64,000 bases of DNA from a virus, in the IMG/VR virus record IMGVR_UViG_3300020165_000007, positions 186,001-250,000 of that record; one strand, written 5' to 3'. Of the stretch, positions 14,495-23,141 are shown in pieces. Each line of letters opens with the position of its first letter. Within the stretch, counting starts at the first letter, position 1. The notes beneath the pieces were generated by a model. It had not been told where the DNA came from and did no database searches. It saw only the letters and a program-made list of their open reading frames with translations. Position numbers and translations under genes: made by a program.

Positions 14495-14533
14495 TTTTTG
14501 ATATTAAGTCTTTTTTATTTTAAAAATATTTCT

Positions 14534-14541
14534 TATATTTG
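14534..14541 (+). promoter_or_regulatory. host-type promoter element TAnnTTTG
   Basis: TATATTTG, four bases before the ATG at 14546, so transcription would begin at or close to the start codon. Confidence 0.5.
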
Positions 14542-14545
14542 CTTT

Positions 14546-14629
14546 ATGGATAAATCAACACGACAATCGAATATTTTAGTCACTACCTTTTTTATTATTA
14601 TGTTAACAATTGCATTTTTAGTTAGTTAG
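14546..14629 (+). CDS. 27-residue membrane peptide
   Basis: A short polar head (MDKSTRQSN) and one hydrophobic helix to the end (FFIIMLTIAFLVS). The well-placed host-type promoter box makes a real gene likely despite the length. Function unknown. Confidence 0.5.
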   Translation: MDKSTRQSNILVTTFFIIMLTIAFLVS

Positions 14630-14636
14630 ATAATAA

Positions 14637-14942
14637 TTAATCGTTATATAACCATTCTTCTAAAACATTTAAACTAATTTCTGTAAATGTTTTTTTAACT
14701 GTAGATATGTCTTTTTCGTCTAAACTCATATATAACTTTAAACTATCTATTACTTGGTACATATCTGCATCTCCAACTAAGTAGGTATTTTGACTTAATG
14801 GTTTATTATTCCACCCTTTTTTAGCAGGTCTAAAAGTTATATAACCTTCCTGACCTCCAATCCCCTGAAATGTTACTTGATAGTTTTCATCAATTTTAGT
14901 GACGAATGTTTTAAAGTTTTTATCTAAGAATTCTTTAATCAT
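14637..14942 (-). CDS. hypothetical protein
   Basis: 101 residues with a central GIGGQEGYITFRPAKKGW segment and helical ends. No known family; no signal or membrane helix. It begins two bases before the next upstream gene ends, so it is probably co-transcribed with the membrane protein at 14944. Confidence 0.6.
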   Translation of the reverse strand: MIKEFLDKNFKTFVTKIDENYQVTFQGIGGQEGYITFRPAKKGWNNKPLSQNTYLVGDADMYQVIDSLKLYMSLDEKDISTVKKTFTEISLNVLEEWLYND

Positions 14943-14943
14943 T

Positions 14944-15105
14944 TTACCAATTTTTAATTATATTTACTACGATGAATAAGTTAGCTATAAATGCCTGTAA
15001 CACAATTAAAGTCCTAATAATTGCAACTTTATCACTATACCAATTATCTTCTTTATTAACTTTAGAACCTAAAGATTTAGCCCATATTTCCCATACTCTT
15101 CTCAT
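14944..15105 (-). CDS. small conserved phage-type membrane protein
   Basis: 53 residues: MRRVWEIWAKSLG, a hydrophilic linker, then an IIRT motif leading into one transmembrane helix and a C-terminal NW. I associate this layout (VWxIWAxxLG ... AIIRT ... W) with a small family common in T4-like marine phages, from memory. Function unknown. Confidence 0.75.
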   Translation of the reverse strand: MRRVWEIWAKSLGSKVNKEDNWYSDKVAIIRTLIVLQAFIANLFIVVNIIKNW

Positions 15106-15155
15106 AAAAAAGTTTTTATAAACAATAATAATTAATTATTATTATTAAATCAACT

Positions 15156-15530
15156 TTATAATTTTACTACATCCCCCTTTTCTAATGAGGATTTAAAAGA
15201 AGTTTCAATAAAATTTATGATTCTTTTATTCTTTACGTAATCATCTTTTAACTTTATATCGCTAGATATTCCCATGTTCGGAATAACAATATTGTTGTAA
15301 AAGTATTTTATATCTTCTATACTATTTATCCCAAGATAATCTATAATAAAAAAATATTCGTAGTTGGGTACAAAATTCTTAATCTTTGTGGAGTAGTATC
15401 CTGCCAATTTTTCTTTTAATGGGTCGTAAAATATAATTACTTCTTCACCTACTAAGTATTTATCTAACCCTTTACCTAAATCTTTAATTTGATTTAACAA
15501 TGGTTCTGGTATGTTATTTAACTGTTCCAT
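15156..15530 (-). CDS. hypothetical protein
   Basis: 124 residues, Lys/Asn/Ile-rich, with an aromatic motif (NYEYFFIIDYLGIN). The start codon shares a base with the stop of the upstream gene. No domain recognised. Confidence 0.6.
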   Translation of the reverse strand: MEQLNNIPEPLLNQIKDLGKGLDKYLVGEEVIIFYDPLKEKLAGYYSTKIKNFVPNYEYFFIIDYLGINSIEDIKYFYNNIVIPNMGISSDIKLKDDYVKNKRIINFIETSFKSSLEKGDVVKL

Positions 15531-16171
15531 TATCTCATACCTTTTTCACACATGAAATTATGATATGGAAATCCACTTTCTTTAACTCCGTTAGTTTCAA
15601 ACACACTGTCGGTAATCTCAATAAGTTTATCACAATCTACACCTCTATCCATAAACCTACTATCAGTACCTAATCCACTTTTACCTAATGAGTGTGAGTA
15701 AGCTAATATGTTAGTATCGCTTGGATAATCAGGGTTTTCTTGTAGTTGAACTAAAATATCATACTCTTGTATTAAGTCATACGGTATTTTGTATTCATGG
15801 GTTAAGATATTAATTATATCATCATTACAATTCTTAGCAACTTCTTGTACGTATTCATCATTTATGTACGTGTAATGTTGTAATACATCCGGACCTATTG
15901 GTGAAAGTCCTATATATTTTAAAATATCGTTTACCTTGTGTTCAATTTCATCAACTGTTTTTTGATAGTTTTCGTCATAGGTGGGTGAACCTTTGAATTG
16001 TTTGTCAATGTCGATATAAAATTGTAACAATACATAGGGACGTATGGAAGTTTTGGCTACGTGAAAATCATGCTTTACTTCGACATCTTTGAAAAGTACT
16101 TTGTCTACTATTTTGTCGAGTATATTAACTGACTGTTGCAAGTCCTCTATTCGTTTTTCCTCTTCCATCAT
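15530..16171 (-). CDS. hypothetical protein
   Basis: 213 residues, acidic and helical, with conserved-looking CDKL and HNFMCEKG segments near the C-terminus. Two adjacent ATG codons (16171 and 16168) are possible starts. It overlaps both neighbours by one or four bases. No function can be given. Confidence 0.6.
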   Translation of the reverse strand: MMEEEKRIEDLQQSVNILDKIVDKVLFKDVEVKHDFHVAKTSIRPYVLLQFYIDIDKQFKGSPTYDENYQKTVDEIEHKVNDILKYIGLSPIGPDVLQHYTYINDEYVQEVAKNCNDDIINILTHEYKIPYDLIQEYDILVQLQENPDYPSDTNILAYSHSLGKSGLGTDSRFMDRGVDCDKLIEITDSVFETNGVKESGFPYHNFMCEKGMR

Positions 16172-17067
16172 CCTATCTCTTGGTTAAAATATTCATGGAA
16201 TAACTCCTCAACTCTTCTATGGTCAGGATAAAAATTGTCAAGATACATTGTTTCAAGATTATGATAACTATCATCATAGTTTCTCATTTCAGCCAAGAAA
16301 CAAACAAAATTACTACATTCTGAAAATACATCAAAATCTTCATACGTACCATTTGTGTAATAATCGTGAACTATGTCGTTTAAGAAGTTGTCTACGTTTA
16401 TTGATAACAGTTTACCATTTTTGTTCTCATCAAACTTTATGTCGTCAGTTTTAAAATAAGTTTTAATATCACTCATTACCCTTTCAAATACCTCATCTTC
16501 TGAAGCCTGTCTATAAGCCCAAGTATATATGTTTTTAAGCTCATCAATAATATCACTATCTTCTAAATCATCAAAATCAAAGGATTCTTTACCCATTATT
16601 TTAGATAGAGTATTCTTTTCTTCATCATTTAAGGCATTCTCAATTTCATCATTTTCAAATTCAGGGAACCAGTCTTCGAACAATCCAGAATCATCTAAAA
16701 TACCAGCCAAGTAATCAGGTCTAATAAGATTAGCCAAATCTTGTTTATCTAAAAGAAGTCTGTTATCATCTACTATATCATACCTAAAAAGTTCTTTAAT
16801 ATCGTTAACGATATAATCAGCATCTTCGTAATATATTAACTTCATACCAACGTGTTCACAACCTACAGACTTTGATAACTCTAAAAACTCAGACTTATCT
16901 TCCGATAATTTATTATCTATAATATATTGTAAGTATGACTCACAGTCTTCATTAAAATAGTTTTGAAAAAACTCTATATCGAAAACATTATTACTGTAAC
17001 TTTCGAGCAGTTTTTTCCTATCAGTCAGTAAGACTTTTATTAGACCTTTTTTTCCTCCGTTTTTCAC
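16168..17067 (-). CDS. acidic hypothetical protein, GTG start
   Basis: 299 residues beginning with GTG at 17067. The start region has a segment GLIKVLLTDRKKLLES that resembles the basic amphipathic tags of other genes here, preceded by a G-rich CGGAGG. The body is very acidic (DDLEDSDIIDEL, EDFDVFSECS) and rich in aromatic residues. A TATTTAT box lies 19 bases upstream. Three-gene operon with the two genes behind it. No domain recognised; the exact start is uncertain. Confidence 0.6.
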   Translation of the reverse strand: MKNGGKKGLIKVLLTDRKKLLESYSNNVFDIEFFQNYFNEDCESYLQYIIDNKLSEDKSEFLELSKSVGCEHVGMKLIYYEDADYIVNDIKELFRYDIVDDNRLLLDKQDLANLIRPDYLAGILDDSGLFEDWFPEFENDEIENALNDEEKNTLSKIMGKESFDFDDLEDSDIIDELKNIYTWAYRQASEDEVFERVMSDIKTYFKTDDIKFDENKNGKLLSINVDNFLNDIVHDYYTNGTYEDFDVFSECSNFVCFLAEMRNYDDSYHNLETMYLDNFYPDHRRVEELFHEYFNQEIG

Positions 17068-17086
17068 TTATCTTTAAGTATATGTA

Positions 17087-17093
17087 ATAAATA
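17087..17093 (-). promoter_or_regulatory. putative phage promoter box TATTTAT
   Basis: Sense-strand TATTTAT, 19 bases before the GTG at 17067. Confidence 0.35.
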
Positions 17094-17103
17094 CTTATAA
17101 GAT

Positions 17104-17307
17104 ATGATTATCACCTCTAACTATGAATTAATTTGTTTATATCTACTTGTTGGTACGATTATTGGTTTCTTAATGGAAAAGATGTTTCGTTGGGTTGATG
17201 AAGACGTTTCAGGTATTGAGCGTTTTTGGTTAGTAACACTTTGGCCTCTTATGATATTAATTTTTATATACTACTTATTAGTAGGAATATTTGATTCAAA
17301 TGATTAA
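17104..17307 (+). CDS. two-helix membrane protein
   Basis: 67 residues with helices at about 8-25 and 41-62, separated by an acidic loop (EKMFRWVDEDVSGIERF). The end overlaps the exported protein gene by eight bases. A small inner-membrane role is likely; nothing more can be said. Confidence 0.65.
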   Translation: MIITSNYELICLYLLVGTIIGFLMEKMFRWVDEDVSGIERFWLVTLWPLMILIFIYYLLVGIFDSND

Positions 17308-18058
17308 ATTTTATACAACTATATTATTATTATTCTCTCCATTACTTTTGTTAAGTCAGAGTGAAAGAGATGAAAAGATAAGGAAGAGAAGTGAACGTAA
17401 CGCTCCTACAACTAATTATGTGGAGTCTACACCTGTGTTTGTACCAACTCCTGTACAATCACCTGTTTTCTATCCTAATAATTATTATTCCTCTTGGAAT
17501 CCGTATGTACCTTACAGAACAAGAAATGATAATGGTATTTTTAATAGACGTAACTCAAATAGTCAAACTGAAAGAAATTCAAAACCTCTTAAAGTAAATT
17601 TAGGGTTTACTTTTAGTCCTAACAAACCATCGTCAGTTGGTTTATATGGAACTATAGGTCGTGAAACATTTATTTATTTATCATATGAAGGTAGTAGTAA
17701 GTCTGAATATGAGCACTACTATAATATCACGTTTGAAGAAGTGATGAGCTGGGGAGATGAACAAATAGACACTTTTGAGGAGTATAGTTCTTTCTCTATC
17801 GGTGTTGGTGGTAAAGTATTTAATTCATTATCCCATTTTGCAGGTATAAATCTAAGTACAAAAAAAACCGATTTAGTATTCTATGATGAGTTTTCAGTTC
17901 TTTCTTCAAATGGAGAATATAGTATCACAGATAAGGTTGAAGAGGACTTTAATCTTATGTATGGTTTACTATATAACTATGAGAAGGTTACTTTCGGTTC
18001 TTCTGTGTATTTTTTAGGAGACACTCGTTTTAATTTAAGTATTGGTTTTAACTTTTAA
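17300..18058 (+). CDS. exported outer-membrane-type beta-barrel protein
   Basis: 252 residues from the ATG at 17300. A signal peptide ends near LLLSQ (about residue 19). A basic, Pro/Tyr/Asn-rich linker (about 20-90) leads into alternating hydrophobic strands with Gly-rich turns, ending in a typical C-terminal FNLSIGFNF. The final aromatic residue and strand pattern fit small outer-membrane barrels. It converges with the DHFR gene. Possible surface remodelling protein; no specific family recognised. Confidence 0.65.
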   Translation: MIKFYTTILLLFSPLLLLSQSERDEKIRKRSERNAPTTNYVESTPVFVPTPVQSPVFYPNNYYSSWNPYVPYRTRNDNGIFNRRNSNSQTERNSKPLKVNLGFTFSPNKPSSVGLYGTIGRETFIYLSYEGSSKSEYEHYYNITFEEVMSWGDEQIDTFEEYSSFSIGVGGKVFNSLSHFAGINLSTKKTDLVFYDEFSVLSSNGEYSITDKVEEDFNLMYGLLYNYEKVTFGSSVYFLGDTRFNLSIGFNF

Positions 18059-18432
18059 AAATAATAATTAAAAATCTTACAGTTAGGATTCATTTTACTT
18101 AAGTTAGGGAATGTTACATTTCCAATTTCGTTATTATCTATGTGTGATATATGTAATTCGGTAAAAGAATTACAGAATTTTTCATAGGTTTTTTTCCCTC
18201 CGATACACCAATCAACATCGTAATAATGATTTTCTGAGTGTTCTATCCTATCCACAACTATTAACTTTCTATTCCTTAAAGGTGGAAGTGCTTGTGCGGT
18301 TCTATAACCAACTAAAAGAGATGAATGTTCTGTGAGTTTTTTAAAGTGTAATAAATCCTCTTTATTGTACCAAAGTAATTTGTCATTCAGACCAATAAAC
18401 CCTAAATTATTTACCGCCACTATAGCTTTCAT
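18055..18432 (-). CDS. folA: short dihydrofolate reductase
   Basis: 125 residues against about 160 for the usual enzyme. The N-terminus AIVAVNNLGFIGLNDKLLWYNKEDLLHFKKLT fits DHFR (substrate Trp and an acidic residue in the next segment), and WCIGGKKTYEKF plus ELHISHI fit the cofactor-binding GG motif and following strand. The middle is shortened. The enzyme reduces dihydrofolate, which thymidylate synthase produces; a thyA gene lies 2.5 kb away. Coupled by ATGA to the phosphatase gene upstream. Activity of so short a form needs a test. Confidence 0.8.
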   Translation of the reverse strand: MKAIVAVNNLGFIGLNDKLLWYNKEDLLHFKKLTEHSSLLVGYRTAQALPPLRNRKLIVVDRIEHSENHYYDVDWCIGGKKTYEKFCNSFTELHISHIDNNEIGNVTFPNLSKMNPNCKIFNYYF

Positions 18433-18785
18433 ATCTCTTCTATTCTTTTGGCTTTGTCATCTATAACCAAATCAAAATGTGGTTTAGGGTTTGGGCTCAT
18501 CCCTGTTACTAAGTCATGAAACTTACATCCCCAGCCTGTCAGTTGGTCCCATGTGTAATCGGTATAATCTTTTTTAGATACTGAACCTCTCGCAGTCCAA
18601 TACACTATTTTCCAACCTTCGTCGTATAATTTATTTATCTTATCAATATTCTCTTCAATAGGTATTGATAAATCATACCTACGGTTGTTATTATCTTCGT
18701 AATAACAAATAGTCTCGTCAATATCTACGAGTACTACTTTTTGATTACCTTCTTCGGTAAGTCTTTTTGCGTTGTGAAATTTCAT
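18429..18785 (-). CDS. HAD-like phosphatase
   Basis: 118 residues. DIDETICYY gives the HAD motif I (DxDxT), VYWTARG motif II (Thr then Arg-Gly), and FDLVIDDKAKR motif IV (DD). The size fits small cap-less HAD enzymes related to capsule or 5'-nucleotide phosphatases often found in phages. It sits between folA and the adenylosuccinate synthetase, which suggests a nucleotide substrate, as inference. Confidence 0.8.
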   Translation of the reverse strand: MKFHNAKRLTEEGNQKVVLVDIDETICYYEDNNNRRYDLSIPIEENIDKINKLYDEGWKIVYWTARGSVSKKDYTDYTWDQLTGWGCKFHDLVTGMSPNPKPHFDLVIDDKAKRIEEI

Positions 18786-18804
18786 TTATTTCAGATTTTA
18801 AAAT

Positions 18805-19812
18805 TTATATCTCATAAGGTGACTCACTAAAGGTTACTTCTTTCAAAGTTGGACATTCTTTAACTAAGTGTTGTATGATAAACCCTTTAAATAACCTTTT
18901 ATCATTGAAGGTTAATAAGTTTCCATTTTCTTTTAGTTTAAAGGTCTTCACTTTCTCTAGTACGTCAATCTTATTCATAATTAGTTTATTAACACCGTTA
19001 ATCTTAATTCCTTTTTTTAAATCGTCTAAATCTAACCATCCAATTTGTCTAGGTCTACCTGTGGTTGCACCAAACTCATTACCAACTTGCCTAATTAAAT
19101 CAAAGGTTCTTGATGGTTCTTCAAATTTTTTATTACCAACATAAGTTCTATAGGCTTTAGCGATTCCATGTACATCCCTTACGGTTTGATATGGTATTCC
19201 GTTTTGTAATGCGCCGGCAACTGTACAATGAGATGAGGTCACGTATGGGTAATCTCCCCAATCTATATCCAACTCAAACCCTTGAGCACCCTCAAAAAGT
19301 ATCTTAACCTCATCTTCTCCATGTAGTTCATCAAAAATATCAACCACATAATCAAATATCTCTTCACAATCCTCTGCTCGTAATCCTGTTCTGTTATACT
19401 TTTCTCTGTATGTAGGTCCGTTACCTGTTTTAGTTGTACCTATCTTTATATCTTTAGAGTCTTCTTCCACATACTCATCTTTAGTTATGTGAACTCTTCT
19501 ATCTATTAGTAGATTTTCTCTTACCTTGAATCCTCCTTTTTCTAATGTCCTTATCTCTTCTTCAAGTTTTGATGGGTTTACTATACATCCAGGTCCAATT
19601 ATAGACTTAATACCATATAAGACCCCAACAGGTATATAGTGAGTCACAAATTTAGTACCGTCATGGTAAATAGTATGTCCTGCATTTCCACCTCCATTAT
19701 ATCTTATTATGTGTGTATATTCATCTTTTGTTGAAGCCAATGCATGGGCTACTTTTCCTTTTCCTGTGTCACCGGCTTGTAAATCGACGATGATGTCTGT
19801 GTATTTAATCAT
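18805..19812 (-). CDS. purA: compact adenylosuccinate synthetase
   Basis: 335 residues, about 100 shorter than cellular PurA. The N-terminal loop reads DLQAGDTGKGK: the DLQxGxTGKG frame resembles phage PurZ, but the catalytic Asp of PurA (Asp15 here) is kept, whereas PurZ of the diaminopurine pathway has Ser there. GGNAGHT, IGTTKTGNGP, NRTGLR, FEGAQG...YPYVTSS and GNEFGATTGRPR are all present. It should join IMP and aspartate using GTP. No MazZ or DatZ neighbour is visible. First gene of a run with the HAD phosphatase and DHFR. Confidence 0.85.
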   Translation of the reverse strand: MIKYTDIIVDLQAGDTGKGKVAHALASTKDEYTHIIRYNGGGNAGHTIYHDGTKFVTHYIPVGVLYGIKSIIGPGCIVNPSKLEEEIRTLEKGGFKVRENLLIDRRVHITKDEYVEEDSKDIKIGTTKTGNGPTYREKYNRTGLRAEDCEEIFDYVVDIFDELHGEDEVKILFEGAQGFELDIDWGDYPYVTSSHCTVAGALQNGIPYQTVRDVHGIAKAYRTYVGNKKFEEPSRTFDLIRQVGNEFGATTGRPRQIGWLDLDDLKKGIKINGVNKLIMNKIDVLEKVKTFKLKENGNLLTFNDKRLFKGFIIQHLVKECPTLKEVTFSESPYEI

Positions 19813-19838
19813 TTCTTTTCATTAACACTTAATTATAA

Positions 19839-19845
19839 TATTTAT
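19839..19845 (+). promoter_or_regulatory. putative phage promoter box TATTTAT
   Basis: TATTTAT 16 bases before the ATG at 19862, in the divergent gap with purA. Confidence 0.4.
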
Positions 19846-19861
19846 AAACAATTAATCAAGT

Positions 19862-20215
19862 ATGTCACACCCATTATTACACGCAAAATCATCAGTAAAA
19901 AAGTTCGGAGGAAAGGTCGAAGATTACATTGGTATTCACAATTGGTTCGATGAAACTAAATCGTGGATTGGACATAGTTACCACAGAGCCTTCAGACACC
20001 ATTCAGAGGGTATATTTGAGTGTGAAAAGGTCTTCGGTGAGTCATTTATCAACTCGGACGGAAAAGTCGTTTATACACGATATGTGGGAGAACAACACGT
20101 AAAAGAAGACTGTTATAATACAATACCTTCTGCTAAGGATTGGATAGACGCATTTAATAATAAAGAAAAACCTGCATGGATGACCCGTACTGTGAATTTA
20201 AAGTTTGATGACTGA
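19862..20215 (+). CDS. DUF6915-like phage protein
   Basis: 117 residues. HPLLHAKSSVKKFGG, YIGIHNWFDETK, HRAFRHHSEGIF and YVGEQHVKED are the landmarks of a small His-rich phage family (DUF6915 as I recall it). The conserved histidines suggest metal or nucleic-acid binding, but the function is unknown. A TATTTAT box precedes it. Confidence 0.75.
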   Translation: MSHPLLHAKSSVKKFGGKVEDYIGIHNWFDETKSWIGHSYHRAFRHHSEGIFECEKVFGESFINSDGKVVYTRYVGEQHVKEDCYNTIPSAKDWIDAFNNKEKPAWMTRTVNLKFDD

Positions 20216-20222
20216 TATTTAT
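20216..20222 (+). promoter_or_regulatory. putative phage promoter box TATTTAT
   Basis: TATTTAT four bases before the ATG at 20227; it overlaps the stop of the previous gene. Confidence 0.4.
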
Positions 20223-20226
20223 TGAC

Positions 20227-20919
20227 ATGGAAAAAGAACTTAAACAATTAAAAGTGGTACTAAATATGTTCCAAAAGTTTATGGAACTTAATAAGTGTAG
20301 TGTTGCGAGTTTTGACGTAGATGCTTATAACTTGCAATTACAATCAGGAAATAAATTTTATTGCAATAGTCAGTGGACAAATTCACCCATACCTATTGAT
20401 AAATTTATTGAAGATTTTATGGACGTTTTAAAAGGTAATAATGAATTAGATACTTGGGTTAACCTTCCTGGAGGTGGTGACGCCGAGATATATAACTATA
20501 CTTTTGAGATTAATCCTGAGGAGCGTATGGTAAGAATATATGGGGATTATAGTTACTATACCGAGGGTGAACAAAACAATAATGTATATGATGCTGACGT
20601 ATTACCTGAAGAAATTATTGAATTTTTAAATAAATTAAGTGAGGAAGGTCACGGTGAATTGGAGGTAGATTTCCAAGGTTCAGGTGATAGTGGTTGGCTA
20701 GAGGAAGATGGTAGAACAAGGAGAGATGACCATTATAAAATACCTGAGGTCGTAGAAAACTATTGTTATGAACTTTTAAAACAATATCCAGGTTGGGAAA
20801 TTAATGAAGGTTCTCAAGGTAATTTTTATTTTGATTCCTCAAAAATGATAGTTTCTTTTGAATTCCAATATAATGAAGAGGTTAGTGAGAGAGAATTAAT
20901 GTATCAGTTCAAATATTAA
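20227..20919 (+). CDS. hypothetical protein
   Basis: 230 residues, acidic, rich in Tyr, Gly and Asn. NLPGGGDAEIYNYTFEI and DFQGSGDSGWLEEDG are Gly/Asp-rich loops, suggesting a beta-rich fold. No domain recognised. Its end overlaps the converging thyA end by four bases. Confidence 0.65.
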   Translation: MEKELKQLKVVLNMFQKFMELNKCSVASFDVDAYNLQLQSGNKFYCNSQWTNSPIPIDKFIEDFMDVLKGNNELDTWVNLPGGGDAEIYNYTFEINPEERMVRIYGDYSYYTEGEQNNNVYDADVLPEEIIEFLNKLSEEGHGELEVDFQGSGDSGWLEEDGRTRRDDHYKIPEVVENYCYELLKQYPGWEINEGSQGNFYFDSSKMIVSFEFQYNEEVSERELMYQFKY

Positions 20920-21953
20920 TTACTTAATGGTGCCTTAATCGTTGGGTGTGATTCGTAGTTAATGATTTTATAATCAAACTCACCATTTAAAATGTCTTGT
21001 TCAATAAGATGAATCTTAGGTAATTTAAAAGGTTTTCTTTTAATTTGTTCTTTAGCCTGTTCTATATGGTTATTATATAAATGAACATCACCTAAGTTAC
21101 CAATCAAATCACCAGGGACCATACCAACTTCATCGGCAATAATTTCTAATAACATCGCATAAGACGCGATATTGAAAGGTAATCCTAAAAAGGTATCCAC
21201 ACTCCTTTGGTTCCACATAAGTGAAATCTCACGTCTTGGAATACCGTATACGTCCATATGTTCATGGAAGTAGTCATTAGAACGACTCATAGGATTTACC
21301 CCTTCATTATAAATGTCAATTCTCTCATCTAAATTCAATTCTCTTGTGTATACTTGAAAACCATAATGACATGGAGGTAATACCATTTTATCAATATCAC
21401 CTGGATTCCATGCGTTAACCATAAGTCTTCTTGAATCAGGATTATCTTTAACCTGCTCTATCAAATTCCTTATTTGGTCAACAGAAGACTTAACGTTTGG
21501 GAATCCCTCTTTATCGGTTAGTTGGTGGTCGTACTTATCCCACTTCTTCCATTGTTTACCGTAAACAGGGCCTAACTCCCCATACAAATCCGCAAAACTA
21601 TCATCAGTTTTAATGTTTTCTATAAATTCTTCCATAGACACATAATCGACATCCGTTACTAATAAGTTCATGAGTTTATAATTCTTATAAGCATCTCCGT
21701 TCCATATCTTACAATTATTTTCAACTAAGTAACGAATATTTGTATCTCCTTTTAAAAACCATTTAAGTTCTGTCATAAGTGATTTAATCGCCATCTTCTT
21801 AGTTGTAAGAAGAGGAAACCCATCTCTCATTTTATGACGTATAGAATAACCGAAGATTGACTTAGTACCTGTACCTGTTCTATCTTTTTTTTCTACACCA
21901 TATTCCAATATGGTCATCAAAAGTTCTTGATATTGTTTATCTAATTTATTCAT
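20916..21953 (-). CDS. thyA: thymidylate synthase
   Basis: 345 residues, longer than the 264 of E. coli because of an insert after about residue 90. The conserved RTGTGTKSIFG N-terminus, ELKWFLKGDTN, LPPCHYGFQVY with the catalytic Cys, SRRLMVNAWNP and LGDVHLYNNH are present. It makes dTMP from dUMP with methylene-tetrahydrofolate, feeding phage DNA synthesis, and depends on DHFR (18055-18432) to recycle the cofactor. It overlaps the upstream small gene by ATGA. Confidence 0.96.
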   Translation of the reverse strand: MNKLDKQYQELLMTILEYGVEKKDRTGTGTKSIFGYSIRHKMRDGFPLLTTKKMAIKSLMTELKWFLKGDTNIRYLVENNCKIWNGDAYKNYKLMNLLVTDVDYVSMEEFIENIKTDDSFADLYGELGPVYGKQWKKWDKYDHQLTDKEGFPNVKSSVDQIRNLIEQVKDNPDSRRLMVNAWNPGDIDKMVLPPCHYGFQVYTRELNLDERIDIYNEGVNPMSRSNDYFHEHMDVYGIPRREISLMWNQRSVDTFLGLPFNIASYAMLLEIIADEVGMVPGDLIGNLGDVHLYNNHIEQAKEQIKRKPFKLPKIHLIEQDILNGEFDYKIINYESHPTIKAPLSN

Positions 21954-22186
21954 AAGATAGTATTATTAAAATCTTCTTTATTAATCATAACGTACTCACC
22001 TCGATATTTTCCATACATTTCATAATCATATTCTTTGATTGATTCGAAATATTTTAAATTAAATTCTTTAACCAAAACGTAGTCGCTTTCATTACTAAAT
22101 CTCATCCTAACTGTTTGTAATTCACTAATAGCGTGGTTTAACACTCTATCCAATGCGTCTTCCTCATCAAATTCTATTTCATCCAT
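21950..22186 (-). CDS. small hypothetical protein
   Basis: 78 residues, acidic N-terminus (MDEIEFDEEDALDRV), Tyr-rich C-terminal half. ATGA-coupled to thyA. No family recognised. Confidence 0.6.
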   Translation of the reverse strand: MDEIEFDEEDALDRVLNHAISELQTVRMRFSNESDYVLVKEFNLKYFESIKEYDYEMYGKYRGEYVMINKEDFNNTIL

Positions 22187-22204
22187 AATGATGTATGTTA
22201 AAAT

Positions 22205-22408
22205 TTATTCATGATTAAATTCCAAAATAGTGTTACTAATCGGAACCCTTAGTAGAGGAGCGTTTTTTTCTGTTATATTTTGTTTTTGTAAAACTTCGTA
22301 ATAATTTTCATGAGTTTTTATAGTCATTACATTTTCAAATGTACGAGTAATATGGTCATACGTGTATTCTAACGAATGATTTAATGTATCAAATTTTAGT
22401 TCAATCAT
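22205..22408 (-). CDS. small hypothetical protein
   Basis: 67 residues from the ATG at 22408 (MIELKFDTL). A longer upstream frame would translate through the terminator at 22437-22470, so I reject it. Mixed alpha/beta appearance; function unknown. Confidence 0.6.
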   Translation of the reverse strand: MIELKFDTLNHSLEYTYDHITRTFENVMTIKTHENYYEVLQKQNITEKNAPLLRVPISNTILEFNHE

Positions 22409-22436
22409 AATTGTATTGTTATTTTTTAGGGTATAA

Positions 22437-22470
22437 AAAACCTTTCCCCTAAACATAAGGAAAAGGTTTT
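22437..22470 (-). terminator. rho-independent terminator
   Basis: AAAACCTTTCC pairs with GGAAAAGGTTTT, with T residues following on the minus strand; 24 bases behind the gene ending at 22494. Confidence 0.75.
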
Positions 22471-22493
22471 AATTTTTCAAGTTTATAATTATT

Positions 22494-22790
22494 TTAGTTG
22501 CCTATAACTAAATCATTAAAATCTAATTTATCCATTCCTCCTACCTCACCCTCTATCTCATCGTACATAAAAGCCTTAACAACCGCAACTATAGATTGTT
22601 CTGACTGTGCAATTTTAGACTCCATCCAATCCTCTAACTGTTCACCGTCTTCCATCGTTTCCCACATCTTATAAGCTAAAGTTGCTATGGTAAACATTTG
22701 TTGTTTGGCCATATACGACCCATCTTTATTCTCTTTGAGGTTCTCTTTTAATTTTTTAAGTTGTTGTTCTGTAATAACTATATTACTCAT
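22494..22790 (-). CDS. hypothetical protein with tag-like N-terminus
   Basis: 98 residues. The start (MSNIVITEQQLKKLKENLKE) is amphipathic and basic and ends in Lys-Glu, a further variant of the tag idea, though weaker than the others. The rest is helical and acidic (MEDGEQLEDWMESK). A CCCGTTATACGGG hairpin lies 30 bases upstream. No known domain. Confidence 0.6.
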   Translation of the reverse strand: MSNIVITEQQLKKLKENLKENKDGSYMAKQQMFTIATLAYKMWETMEDGEQLEDWMESKIAQSEQSIVAVVKAFMYDEIEGEVGGMDKLDFNDLVIGN

Positions 22791-22912
22791 GTCTTATTGT
22801 TTTATATTTTATAAGTATCCCGTATAACGGGTTATTCTATTATACCTACCGTTATTCTTTGTATTTCTTCTTCCATAATAGTATAAATATTATTATTTTT
22901 TTAATCCTTAAA

Positions 22913-23122
22913 CTATTTAATTTTTGACTTATTTTCAATTGATTTAACCCACTTACCCAGTTTAGTTATCTCTTTATTAAATTCAATGAATGTTCTTTTT
23001 ACTTCATTAATATAGTTGACATTTTTTTTAACTTCCGTTTTAACCACACCAACAATATAACCTATTAAAAATATAGATATTGCGATTAAAATAAAACCAA
23101 GAATTTTTAAAATTAGAATCAT
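22913..23122 (-). CDS. small membrane coiled-coil protein
   Basis: 69 residues: a transmembrane helix at about 2-26 with a Gly-x-x-x-Gly patch, then a basic helical tail with heptad spacing. It could be a membrane-anchored accessory protein; no family recognised. Confidence 0.6.
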   Translation of the reverse strand: MILILKILGFILIAISIFLIGYIVGVVKTEVKKNVNYINEVKRTFIEFNKEITKLGKWVKSIENKSKIK

Positions 23123-23141
23123 GTTTTAAAATTATAGATGT

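Noticed and set aside
18805-19812. A diaminopurine (Z-genome) pathway
   Set aside because: The synthetase keeps the PurA aspartate, and no MazZ, DatZ or DpoZ homologue is visible, so base replacement is not supported here.
22836-22885. A 14-codon frame (MEEEIQRITV...) behind a TATTTAT box, upstream of the gene at 22494-22790
   Set aside because: Too short to support; it may be a leader or simply part of the untranslated region, though the box makes it worth a look in related genomes.
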